Shown here in pieces: positions 1 to 9,256 of a DNA stretch of 64,000 nt. A program made the translations under genes and the position numbers. The stretch covers positions 40,199-104,198 of the forward strand of contig JAOPGA020000506.1 in the NCBI GenBank assembly GCA_026419775.2, given 5' to 3'. Position 1 is the stretch's first letter; every line of letters starts with the position of its first letter. Source of the DNA: Acrasis kona (lineage: Eukaryota; Heterolobosea; Eutetramitea; Acrasida; Acrasidae). The notes beneath the pieces are model-generated. The model was given only the letters and a program-made list of their open reading frames with translations. It was not told the origin of the DNA and did no database searches.

Positions 1-2
1 AG

Positions 3-1274
3 GTAGTTGACGCTCACATCAAGCATGCAGTCACAAGAAGAAAGAGCATCATAAGCGATCACAACCAGTCAATGGACAATATCATTGACATGCTGAACAC
101 ATCATCGCCATCACACCAGATCGACCACCAAAAATACTTACCTCTTAATAAAATCAACAGTCGCATGTGGACCGAAAAGGTCAAACACATTGTAAACTAC
201 TCCTGGTTTAAAACAGAATTTTTGAAACAAGATGAAAATGTTCATAAAAAATATCCCTTGTTAACCTTGTTCCTTCAACACGATAAATTCTTGTATCCAA
301 CTCGTTGGTTACCTCATGTTCTCAAATGGTACAAGATGATGTGCTCCAAGTTTAGTAGACGCGTCGATAGAGAATACGCCAGAGTGCATACTGTAAGGGA
401 TGCCATTGAGAAATTCAATAATAAGGATAAACAAGAGTTGTTGAGTTTGTTCGAAGCCTTTTCAAAGGCATTTGATCAGACACTACCGTTCATGTCAGAT
501 CATCATCACCAAAGAGGTGCTAATCAGGAGCATGGTGCATTTACGCTGAATACTCCGTTGAGTTTGGCTCTACCTGACGAAAAACAAGCACGATCAGTGG
601 AGTTGATTAGTTGGTTGGTCAACGAACATAACTGTGTGGTGGACAGGATTACTCAAATTGCAACCAATGATGAATCCAGTGCAGATTTGGTTACCAACTC
701 ACAAGAGATCAACAGCAGATTTGTGACCAGACATCACCTCATTACATTTGATGTCGAGAGCGAACTGTTGCCCGTTATAATTTCATGTGATGTTGGAGAA
801 CATGAGCAATATGTGTTTGACTATGACCGCATTGAGCAGTACCTAGCCGATCAGTACATGTCCTGTAAACCTAGAATACAAGTCACAATTCCAACATTTG
901 TGTATTTGAATGATAATTCATTGAACGAAGATGTCGTTATCGAATCGTTTGTTGAACAGGAGCAGTTAGGCGAGGAAACCAAAAATAAAATTTTGATGGA
1001 GTGGCAAGTAACATTTGGGGATGATCAAGACAAGAGAAAGGAGTGCCAGACTCAAGTTGATGAATGTTTGAGTTTTTTGGTAGCAACGAGTTCAGCCTCG
1101 ACACTAATAAACGGATTGAGATGTGTTGCTGGATTGGAATCTATCAAACTAAAGGTATACATAACTCAGGTATTGCAAATTGATCCAAGCAAATACCTAT
1201 TAGGGGAATGTGTTGCAGAACGTGCAGAGTTGAAACATTTATTGTGTATAAAATCTCTATTGAGTGCTGAATAA
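3..1274 (+). CDS. C-terminal part of a large protein, possibly RNF213-like (5' end outside window)
   Basis: The frame is already open at the left edge of the window and no stop precedes the first internal ATG at 72, so this is the 3' part of a longer gene. About 424 residues are visible. The segment around residues 30-130 has a Trp/Tyr-rich helical pattern (YPLLTLFLQ, then LPHVLKWYKMM, then a basic RRVDREYAR stretch). This reminds me of the C-terminal helical region of RNF213/mysterin-type ubiquitin ligases, but no catalytic domain lies inside the window, so the family call is a weak inference. The TAA stop lies inside an AATAAA signal (1270-1275). The convergent FBPase gene ends only 6 bp away. 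Confidence 0.45.
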   Translation, partial: VVDAHIKHAVTRRKSIISDHNQSMDNIIDMLNTSSPSHQIDHQKYLPLNKINSRMWTEKVKHIVNYSWFKTEFLKQDENVHKKYPLLTLFLQHDKFLYPTRWLPHVLKWYKMMCSKFSRRVDREYARVHTVRDAIEKFNNKDKQELLSLFEAFSKAFDQTLPFMSDHHHQRGANQEHGAFTLNTPLSLALPDEKQARSVELISWLVNEHNCVVDRITQIATNDESSADLVTNSQEINSRFVTRHHLITFDVESELLPVIISCDVGEHEQYVFDYDRIEQYLADQYMSCKPRIQVTIPTFVYLNDNSLNEDVVIESFVEQEQLGEETKNKILMEWQVTFGDDQDKRKECQTQVDECLSFLVATSSASTLINGLRCVAGLESIKLKVYITQVLQIDPSKYLLGECVAERAELKHLLCIKSLLSAE

Positions 1275-1275
1275 A
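1270..1275 (+). terminator. AATAAA poly(A) signal overlapping the stop codon
   Basis: AATAAA contains the TAA stop (1272-1274) of the upstream gene. A mirror AATAAA on the minus strand (1280-1285) contains the FBPase stop. Confidence 0.5.
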
Positions 1276-1280
1276 AAGTT

Positions 1281-2399
1281 TTATTGTTTCATAAATGACA
1301 AAACTTCATCTACATCCTCCTCACTTCCGCAGTAAATGGGCACGCGCTCGTGAATTTGTGTTGGTACATGTTCAAGTGCTCTCTTGTCCAAACCGATAAC
1401 ACTCTTTCCTCCAGCACGTTCCATGATGTAACTCATTGGGTTAACTTCATATAAAAGTCTTAACTTTCCATTCTTATTCTTCTTATCTGCTGGGTACATG
1501 AAAATGCCACCAATTAATAGAGTACGATGTACATCGGCGACCATGCTACCAACATAACGTAGAGAGTATGGTTTGCTGGATGTCTTGCGAGTTTGAACAT
1601 AATCGCTGGTGTAGCTGTTCCATGATGAGGCATTACCCTCATTTACGCTATAAATAGATCCACGCTTGGGTACCTTCATGCTGGGATGGGTTAAGGTGAA
1701 CTCTCCACTAACGGGGTCAAGGGTATACTATTTTGGTTAACAACAAAAACGACTTTAGTAACGACTTACTCCGTTGACTCCCTTTGGTGTGGCGTTAATA
1801 ATTTGAGTGCACGATCCGTACATGGCGTATCCGGCTGCTACAATGCTGTCTCCACTTTGTAGTGCATCTTCAATGGATCCTTGTTTACCAGTGGAGGGAT
1901 CTGATTTGCGTTTATAAATGGACCAAATGGAACCAACTGGTACTGCGACGTCAATGTTTGAGCTTCCATCCAAAGGATCAAAGGCAACTACGTAGGGTCC
2001 GTTAATGTTCTCTTCGTTGACGGGGATAATTTCTCCGTTTTCCTCGCTAACCATGACACAGACCTTTTCGCAGTTTGATAAAGCTTGAATTGGTAAGTAA
2101 CTCAAAGTTTAAATAATCATACCATCAACAAAATTATCGTTGGCCAAAAGATCAAGTTTCTTCACCTCTTCTCCCATAGTGTTTGTTGAACCAGCAAGAC
2201 CAGTTAATTGTCTGAGGGCTAAAAAGGTCAGTCAAATAAAAAAAAATTCTGTACGGGCAGTTCTAATAGCAGAAGCCACTGTTTTGCACGCTTGTTGGAT
2301 CGCAGTGTACAAGATGGTGATATCATTTTGCTCTTGAGTATTACCGTGGAATTCTCTTAGTAGTTGGACGGTCAAAGTAATTGGTACGTTCTGGGACAT
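1281..2399 (-). CDS. FBP1: fructose-1,6-bisphosphatase (class I), four exons
   Basis: Hydrolyses fructose-1,6-bisphosphate to fructose-6-phosphate and phosphate, the committed step of gluconeogenesis in the cytosol. I read four exons on the minus strand: 2399-2255, 2218-2123, 2083-1770 and 1727-1281. The introns are 36, 39 and 42 nt (2219-2254, 2084-2122, 1728-1769). Joined, they give 333 residues, the usual length for the class I enzyme. Visible motifs are KKLDLLAND, VSEENGEI and the metal-binding FDPLDGSSNID, followed by NGYTLDPVSGEFTLTHP and KRGSIYSVNEGN. The frame stays open across all joins and the alignment with known FBPases is gap-free around LAND...SEE, which fixes the 39-nt intron. 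The start is the ATG at 2397-2399. Confidence 0.92.
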
Positions 2400-2789
2400 T
2401 GTTTCTTTTAATTTTGATTGATTAAAGTGTGCTTACAAAAATATTTCGGGAATATTAATTTTGATTAAAATTCCCTGCGTATCCAATTTAAAATATTTGA
2501 TAAAACGAAGCGGTGATTGTGTAAGACATTAACTGGCCTCACAGATAGAATAGATGCACTCACAACATTGATCGACGGCAGATTGGTGAGCGCACAGCGG
2601 CAGACAGCGGGGGAAATACAACGACTATCTCATACGCTGACAATTATCTAACGAATGCCGACAAGCAACCAAACCGACGGCGGAACGATTAAATTCTCCG
2701 GGTTTTGTAAACTGCGACATGGATTTCACAAAAATTTGGCTAATTTGACTGCCCAGACAAGTTTATTTTCTAAAGTATTTTAATTTTAT
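2400..2789. other. intergenic, no gene seen
   Basis: This is the upstream region of the FBPase gene. It contains a locally GC-richer stretch around 2560-2700, with no open frame and no RNA-like structure that I could support. Confidence 0.4.
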
Positions 2790-3314
2790 TTAAAAGAATG
2801 ATTCCTCATATGCAATGTCTTGTTGCTCAAAATTGACATTCAAATCATCACAGGCTTGTTTGTAGTAGTATTCCTCAGTAGGATGTGACTCATCACAAAG
2901 ATTCTTGTACTTTTGTTTTAATTGATGGATTTCATATCCTGCATGTTCGCTGGTGAATTTTGACGGGGTTGATAAAATCTCGTTGCGAAGCAGTGTTGCT
3001 TCACTGTAGAGTCTAAGCCACTTGTTACCCTCTTTTTTTGGTAAATTAACAAATTGTTGTTTTGAATTGTACGCCACAGCAGAAAAGATCGCCCCAAAAA
3101 GAGCAACAAAATAATATTGCGGACTCTTTGTTAATCGTGCTACAATAGGACTAGTTGCGATCAAAGTACTTCCTGCACCGATGATGATGTCTGCATATTT
3201 TCTATAGGGCTCAAATGCAGTTGCTTTCTTAAGGTGTGCATGAGAGGTAAATTTGCAATTATGACGTAACTCGCGTAGTTCACCAGTTATCAACAGCTTC
3301 CAATTCTGGTCCAT
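2790..3314 (-). CDS. small membrane protein, two predicted TM segments (SLATT-like layout?)
   Basis: The protein has 174 residues and starts at an ATG at 3312-3314. Two hydrophobic stretches are visible at about residues 40-60 (ADIIIGAGSTLIATSP) and 67-83 (YYFVALFGAIFSAVAY), preceded by FEPYRKY. A long charged, helical C-terminal half with several Lys/Glu heptads follows. Two close TM helices followed by a helical tail is the layout of SLATT-type membrane proteins, but the resemblance is one of architecture only and I do not claim the family. The stop overlaps a TAAATAAA motif, so the 3' UTR is probably very short. The function is unknown. Confidence 0.6.
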   Translation of the reverse strand: MDQNWKLLITGELRELRHNCKFTSHAHLKKATAFEPYRKYADIIIGAGSTLIATSPIVARLTKSPQYYFVALFGAIFSAVAYNSKQQFVNLPKKEGNKWLRLYSEATLLRNEILSTPSKFTSEHAGYEIHQLKQKYKNLCDESHPTEEYYYKQACDDLNVNFEQQDIAYEESFF

Positions 3315-4364
3315 ATTTTTTAGTTTTCGGTTGATCTGGACTGACTTTATTCAAACAATAAGTTAATTATGATAATGTTACCAATGCAGAAGACGGATAA
3401 TTAGACATCTAGTTTTTGTAATATATGCCGTCGTCAAAAATACTTTGTCCCTACTTCTTTTAAAAGAATCTTTTTTGTCTTGCAACACACTGTTTTTAAC
3501 AGCTGTTTTTTACGAAAAAATACCTACTTTTCTTGCTTTATTGGAAATCAACCAGATTGTCGAAATCAGCGGACCATTCTATTAACAGAACGCGGCGTTT
3601 CTATTAAGGTGGGGGCTACTTCCTGCAATATAAAAATATACTATAGTAGTTTAGAAATAGTCTGACCGCAATGTGCTTACATAACTACAATTTCACAGGT
3701 GATCGATTTGAGGTAGGCATCATACGTGCGTGAACTTATTGATCTTAGTTGATTTTTACAACTCTGGCAGTTACACCGGTATAATATTATACCAAAAAAG
3801 ACATCAGATGTCAAATTTAAAGGTTGAATACTGCTTTTTTTTAGTAAAATGCACTACTTTTGTGCTATGTTCTGAGCTTAAAACCAATCCAACATAGAAG
3901 AAAAAAGTACTACTTTCGAAATCACGGGCGCGTATACACTCAGACTGTATTCTGTCCGAAATCAATCAAGTCGGTTGATCCTCCACAAACATAACATTGG
4001 CCCCTTCAAGAGCCAGCTTTGATGTTTTCAAACAAAGCAGATTTATGGAAATGTAGTGGTTATCTGTAGACCTTTATGTGATATTATCCCTCTTGATAGT
4101 GGGGCTAATAGACCGACATAGATCAAAATGCATATAGCTCGGATAAAAATGCGTTGAATACTAGTAGGAGCAATTTTGAGCCCTTCATAATCGATTGTGT
4201 TACTCGCTATTCAATGGCCCGAGCGTTCAATCACTTATGGATATTTGCTTTTGGCCTTACCTGAAAATGTGCTGCGGTCTTTTGTTTCTAATAGACTTGC
4301 GAAGTTGACCACATTTCTTGAAAAACCCGAAGCCCGCATAAAAACATAAAAAGACGTTGTTTAG
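3315..4364. other. 1.05-kb divergent intergenic region, no gene seen
   Basis: The region lies between two divergently transcribed genes. It is AT-rich with frequent stops in all frames. The only open stretch (3480-3665) begins without a convincing ATG and has no recognisable product. I see no tRNA, repeat array or transposon signature. Confidence 0.4.
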
Positions 4365-6284
4365 ATGTCATCGCCGTCTCAAAACGTGTCGCCCTTCTCA
4401 TGCCTCACTTGTCGTACCTCACACAGAAAGTGTGATAGAGCTCTGCCATGCTGTGGTGAATGCACAAAAAAAGGCAAACAATGTGTCTGGGAAGCTCCAG
4501 GTAAAAGGGGTCGTAAAGGCTTCAAGGACAAATTGGCAAGTAATACCCTTGCTCGTTCGGAGACTTTATCGGATGTAGAATTTGAGCGTGAGCAAATCCA
4601 TTCAACAGACAAATCGAACATTTTATCACAATTACTACAATATAACCCTATGATTCAAAGGCTGATAAATGTGCTACCTTTAATACCTCCAAGCTCCTCA
4701 GAGTCTATAATTCAGCAGATAATACATGAGCACGGAGAAGGCGAACAGTTGAGCACTTCACAGACCGCCGAAGCTGCCTTTGTTAATCTCCTACTCTCAA
4801 GTACATTTGCAAATAATGGTTGCGTAACAACAGCCCGATACTTTTACGATAGGGGTATCCAGATATTAGGCGAAAACTACTTGTGCGTTGACATTGCGGA
4901 TTACCTTACCGCCTGTTGTGCTTCGATGCAATGCGAATTCACCCTGAGCGACAACGACCTCACAACAAGCAAAACGTGTCTACAAAAAATATGGCAATAT
5001 CTCCAAGCAGTTAACCAGAGTCCTGTACAAATGAGCCCAACGGTAGCAGTGAGGCACAAATTTTTGTTACATCGATGTTGTACGTACGCGAGTATCATGA
5101 GCAATAAGGTCGACTCGTTGATGCTAATCAAGTTACTCATCAAGATCAACTTTTTGGATTTTCAATACTTTTACCCTGATAGACCATTTGACGATTCTTA
5201 CATCAAGTTCATCGATGCACTCGACCTCGACTTGCTAAACGGCACACACAACGAAAAGATATCCCTAGATACTCTTTCACAGTGCTTTGAATTCTTCAAA
5301 AAGAATGAGCGAAACTTTTTGGCGCATGGATTAGAGTTTGCATCGCATGCTTACCGCATAGATTACCTAAGAAGCAACGGCCGTCTTTTAGACTATGAGA
5401 TTTTGGAGTCAGCCAACTTTATTGCAAAGTGTCCACACTTGGAGGAAGATGCCGTTGGGACCCTCCCAATATGGCACATGCCCCTAATCACGGCTGCTCA
5501 AGTTCACATGCAATATTATGAGATTGCAAACACTGAACAAGAAAAGGCGAATACGGTTACACACCTTACGATCGAATTGAAAGCCCTTCGAACCATGTAC
5601 AAGAATCACAAAATACTACGAGAGCAACTCGAAGAGATTATTCAAAAGATTTCATTTATTGTAAACATGCACGAAAGCAAAAACGCAAAGGTACCCGCCA
5701 CAGCTCCATACAGTTTTGAACGAACCCTCGATAACTTTAAAAATACAGTCATGAAGAAATCAGGTTCGCCCGTTCCGCACATGACGAACAACTCACCCAG
5801 GCAACAACAACAGATGCCCTCTCACTTCATGTCAACGATGCAACCACACACACTAAACATGATTCAACAACCAAGCGTAACACACGTGCAAGTCATTAAT
5901 GCTGCTCAGCTGCAGCAACCTCAGCAATGTGTATATACCACACAGATGTTGCCACAATACGTATCCGTCGGCAATGTCGCACCTGTACAGTTTGCTAGTA
6001 ACGTGAATGGACCACAAGTACAGCAATACCACTACCTGAATCTAAACCAACAGCAGTACATTCAACAACAGTACCAACAGTTGATGGGTGTGCAGCAGCA
6101 GCAACACAGACAGTTCATCGGCGCTCAAGTGCAGCAACAACAACAAATGCAACAAATGCAACAAATGCAACAACAAATGTATAATAATTTCCAAAGGCAG
6201 CAGCCGATGCAAGGACATTCTGATGAACACTTTGAGGATGACTTTGAAACGTTTATTGATGATTTGTTTGGTGGCACTCAGTAG
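4365..6284 (+). CDS. Zn(II)2Cys6 binuclear-cluster transcription factor with Gln-rich tail
   Basis: Predicted nuclear DNA-binding regulator of 639 residues, apparently a single exon. The N-terminus carries the cluster C13-x2-C16-x6-C23-x6-C30-x2-C33-x6-C40 (CLTCRTSHRKC, then CGECTKKGKQC). A basic KRGRKGFKDK linker follows at about residues 48-57. The middle (residues 120-440) is helical and may be the regulatory domain. From about residue 470 the protein is dominated by Gln, with QQ, QM and QQQ runs at 6120-6180, and it ends in an acidic aromatic segment (EHFEDDFETFIDDLF) that looks like an activation domain. The binuclear cluster is typical of fungi and is also known in some amoebae. Target genes cannot be told from the sequence. 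Confidence 0.82.
   Translation: MSSPSQNVSPFSCLTCRTSHRKCDRALPCCGECTKKGKQCVWEAPGKRGRKGFKDKLASNTLARSETLSDVEFEREQIHSTDKSNILSQLLQYNPMIQRLINVLPLIPPSSSESIIQQIIHEHGEGEQLSTSQTAEAAFVNLLLSSTFANNGCVTTARYFYDRGIQILGENYLCVDIADYLTACCASMQCEFTLSDNDLTTSKTCLQKIWQYLQAVNQSPVQMSPTVAVRHKFLLHRCCTYASIMSNKVDSLMLIKLLIKINFLDFQYFYPDRPFDDSYIKFIDALDLDLLNGTHNEKISLDTLSQCFEFFKKNERNFLAHGLEFASHAYRIDYLRSNGRLLDYEILESANFIAKCPHLEEDAVGTLPIWHMPLITAAQVHMQYYEIANTEQEKANTVTHLTIELKALRTMYKNHKILREQLEEIIQKISFIVNMHESKNAKVPATAPYSFERTLDNFKNTVMKKSGSPVPHMTNNSPRQQQQMPSHFMSTMQPHTLNMIQQPSVTHVQVINAAQLQQPQQCVYTTQMLPQYVSVGNVAPVQFASNVNGPQVQQYHYLNLNQQQYIQQQYQQLMGVQQQQHRQFIGAQVQQQQQMQQMQQMQQQMYNNFQRQQPMQGHSDEHFEDDFETFIDDLFGGTQ
6133..6180 (+). repeat. CAA/CAAATG microsatellite-like coding repeat
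   Basis: A short tandem array of 9-nt units (CAAATGCAA and variants) encodes alternating Gln and Met near the C-terminus of the Zn2Cys6 factor. It is probably slippage-prone and length-variable. Confidence 0.6.
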
Positions 6285-6363
6285 GTGTCATGTAATAAAT
6301 GTACATGTAATAAATTTTAATGCCAAGCATTGTCTTTCTTTTTCAAGTATTTGTCAGTAATGC

Positions 6364-7024
6364 TTATGACGTGTTGATGGTTGTTTTTTGTTTGTCCGAA
6401 TGTGACGATCCATCTTGAGAACCTTCAGTTGAAATTGTCAATTTCTGTTGCTGTGACTTTCTGACATTGTTCTCTTGATTGAGTTCGCGTTTCAAAAGTA
6501 GGCTCTCCAGTGTTTTTCGTTGTACGGGTGTGGACAAATCCAAAACATGGTAAATTACTTCCCCAAGGGGACCAGATGCTGGCCCTATTTTTATGTTGAA
6601 GTGGTGTGCTACGATTCTAATGTGACGCGAGCATAATTCTAAATCTCTATCATATAGATCTCTCGCCAAAATAATATCATCATCTTGATTTGGTAGGTTG
6701 ATGCTGTCATAATACAACAGGTAGTCGTAGCCACCCTTAACAACATCTCCAATGTGCTGCATCCAATCATCAAAGTCATATCGTGCAAACAAAGTTATGC
6801 GGCATTTTTTTTGTTGTCCATCTGGGCCAATCTTATATATAAGCGATATTGACAAGGACTCTTTGCGAGAACAAAGTGTGAGTAATCTTTTCAAACGGTA
6901 TTATGGTGTGTTGAATAGAAGAGAATAAGAACAATGTGTTTCTAATAAGGATCGCGTCACATATAACCTCTATATGGTCGATGGAACGCACCTTAACCTT
7001 CCCACACTTTATCACACGAAGCAT
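6364..7024 (-). CDS. unrecognised protein, two exons
   Basis: The main exon (about 6364-6850) is a clear open frame, but it lacks a good ATG near its start. In the other frame upstream, an ATG at 7022-7024 opens a stretch beginning MLRVIKCGKVKVRSIDHIEV. It joins to the main exon if a short intron ending ATATATAAG is removed near 6833-6860. The product would be about 220 residues, mixed alpha/beta, with a Gln/Ser/Thr-rich C-terminal tail (SQQQKLTISTEGSQDGSS). I do not recognise the family. If the start is right, it lies only 10 bp from the ATG of the divergent gene at 7035, so the two 5' ends must be very short or overlap. Confidence 0.5.
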
Positions 7025-7034
7025 TTCAATTACA

Positions 7035-7532
7035 ATGGTCGACAAAGTTTTGAAGCCAAAGGTAAACAACAAGCCGGGTCCCAACAATGCCGTTAATAAT
7101 ATAACTCTTTTGCAAAAAAGTAGAAATTGGATAAGCAGTAGATACAATGATCTCGCACTTTTTCGCATGAGAAACCCTTTATTATCCATTGGTTTGATTA
7201 CTGTTACAGGGTTTATTGCTATTCAAGGTAAGATAGAGGAACAATAATAGTAACTAAAAAGTCTAGTTGTTGTTAGAAAGTTGGCGAAAATTGATAAAAG
7301 GGACTACTTCAAAGAAAATTACGAAAAAGTCTTACAGGAATCAGAAAGACCCGACTTTGATCGGTATATCGCACTCCTTCCGAATTCAACTACAAACGGC
7401 ATCAAGTATTTTAGAGATGAAGAACATGAGATACAGTTTTTGAAGGATACCTACCCAACATTATATAAGGAGCAAATGGAGCGTGAACTTGCAATAAAGA
7501 GGACATCAGGATCAAGCCACACCAATCGATAA
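7035..7532 (+). CDS. small single-pass membrane protein, two exons
   Basis: Exon 1 (7035-7227) encodes MVDKVLKPKVNNKPGPNN and then a hydrophobic segment (NPLLSIGLITVTGFIAIQ). A 39-nt intron (7228-7266, GTAAGA...CTAG) joins in phase to exon 2 (7267-7532), which reads VVVRKLAKIDKRDYFKENYEK and on. The product is about 152 residues: a basic N-terminus, one TM helix and a soluble charged C-terminal domain. Size and layout would suit a mitochondrial inner-membrane accessory protein, but no family is recognised. The stop is followed by AATAAA. The convergent kinase gene ends 12 bp downstream. Confidence 0.62.
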
Positions 7533-7544
7533 TAAATAATACTT

Positions 7545-8702
7545 TTATATGTTTGATGTATTCACAATAGGTGATAGTAAATAAGGGATCCTATCCTTAT
7601 CCTCCTCCCAACTCCACTCATCTGCTGTATCGCAAGCAATTTTAGATGTATCACCATCTTCATCTTCAAAACCTTTATAGTCAGTCGGGTTCGCATTGCC
7701 AGCAATGTGGGCCGGGAGTCTCGTGTTCTTCAACAACATTTCAACAGCATCCGTGTCGCTCATTGCCTTTTTGAAAAACTTGTGCTCCATCAACTCTGCA
7801 GCATTAGGCCTCTTGTCAGGGTTTGACTGTAGCACTTTCGTGATGAGATCATGGAAGGAGGAACTCCAACAGAAATCTTCCTGATCTACCAACTTGGGTG
7901 GAGATTCGTTCATTACGTGGTACATTATCTGCATGGGTAAAAGATCTGACAGAGGCGCAGTTCCATAGGCGAGCTCCAGTGCAGTAATTCCAAAAGACCA
8001 AATATCGGCTTTGTAATCGTAACCTGCGTTCTGCGAGAAAACTTCTGGTGCCATCCAACAAAAGGAATTACTTGCCAACTCAAAAGAGCTTTTAATGCGG
8101 TGACCATCTTCAAACAATGGTATGCTCAGAGCGAAATCACCTAGTTGAAACTTTCCAGAACTGTCTACAAACACGTTGCTCAACTTTACGTCGCGATGGA
8201 CGTGTGAAGTCTTGTGCATGTAGCACAAAGCTTTTAAAATGTTTTTCAAAATTGTTGCGACCAATCTCTCATCGTGGATACCACTCGTAAACTTTCTTGA
8301 CATTATGTCGCTCATTGAACCTCCATCAAGGAGATCCGTGACGACGTACAAGTGTACACCATCAGTGAAACTAGTTCTATACGTAACAATGTTCGGATGT
8401 CTACTTATGCTGAGCATATTGACTTCATTTTGGAAAAGGTTCTGAATATCGTCAACCTTGAGATTGTCCATATTGATTTTCTTTATTGCAACGTTTCTAT
8501 TTTTTGTACCACAATGTGCGCTCCATATCGTGCTGTGTGTACCCCTACCTACCATCTCTTCTATATTGTATCCGTCTATTGTTGTTGGGTAGGTTACGTT
8601 GTTCTGTCTATCATCTAATTCATGATCGTGGTGCTCGGTATTTGAGTCCATCATTTCGAGTGCACTAACAGTATCTGCACTATTGGATGTTGATTGAAAC
8701 AT
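7545..8702 (-). CDS. Ste20-family Ser/Thr kinase, OSR1/SPAK (FRAY)-like
   Basis: Predicted protein kinase of 385 residues with a domain at about residues 44-312. Visible elements are a glycine loop GRGTHST, VAIKK (Lys74), the aC Glu in NEVNML, the catalytic loop HVHRDVKLSN (169-177), APEV (219-222) and ADIWSFG. The loop QNAGYDYKADIWSFGITALELAYG is characteristic of the OSR1/SPAK branch of Ste20 kinases, which act in osmotic stress and ion-transport signalling. Two oddities: the metal-binding DFG is DFA (189-191) and the glycine loop has only two glycines. No C-terminal PASK/CCT domain is evident, because the tail after the kinase domain is only about 70 residues and is acidic. Confidence 0.82.
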   Translation of the reverse strand: MFQSTSNSADTVSALEMMDSNTEHHDHELDDRQNNVTYPTTIDGYNIEEMVGRGTHSTIWSAHCGTKNRNVAIKKINMDNLKVDDIQNLFQNEVNMLSISRHPNIVTYRTSFTDGVHLYVVTDLLDGGSMSDIMSRKFTSGIHDERLVATILKNILKALCYMHKTSHVHRDVKLSNVFVDSSGKFQLGDFALSIPLFEDGHRIKSSFELASNSFCWMAPEVFSQNAGYDYKADIWSFGITALELAYGTAPLSDLLPMQIMYHVMNESPPKLVDQEDFCWSSSFHDLITKVLQSNPDKRPNAAELMEHKFFKKAMSDTDAVEMLLKNTRLPAHIAGNANPTDYKGFEDEDGDTSKIACDTADEWSWEEDKDRIPYLLSPIVNTSNI

Positions 8703-9256
8703 TGTTAGGATATCTTCTGTATTCTTGCGCTTAATTTGTATTTTAGACGGTTATAACCAACATTACAAAATCCTATCATTAAATCCGAAGCTATTTATAT
8801 CCTAAAGCGCTCATTGAACCAGAACCCTGTGGAAAATAGAGTAATTAATTTTGAGATAATAGATTTCATTTCTAAACCTTGAAATGGAACATTCCGTTCG
8901 ATCATTCAGCTAAGCGCCGTAGAATATATGAAGCACTTCTTTTATGTACTCCAACCGTGTATATTTTGTAGTCGACTTTTAGCTATATTATCGATTTGGA
9001 CACCCTCTTTGCAAGGTTATAATGGTTAATTATTTATATATTTGCTGTTGCGTCCCATATAGAGTTTGTCTGGTGCACAAAAAGGTCTCCTATTTAATTT
9101 TTTGTGATTTACGTAAAACTGTAAAATAGCTTTACAAGATCAGGTTACAACTTCTTCTACGATGCAGAACAGAGGTTATGAAACAACTAGAACGTAAGCT
9201 AGAAGACAGTTTTAAATTCATAAACGCATAGTACGAAGAGGAACTTTACTCCTAAC
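8703..9256. other. divergent intergenic region, no gene seen
   Basis: The 554-bp AT-rich region between the kinase and the coiled-coil gene probably holds both promoters. No open frame or RNA was found. Confidence 0.4.

Noticed and set aside
6833-7189. A 118-residue hydrophobic minus-strand frame as an independent gene
   Set aside because: Most of it is antisense to the plus-strand TM-protein exon; only its last part looks like the 5' exon of the gene at 6364.
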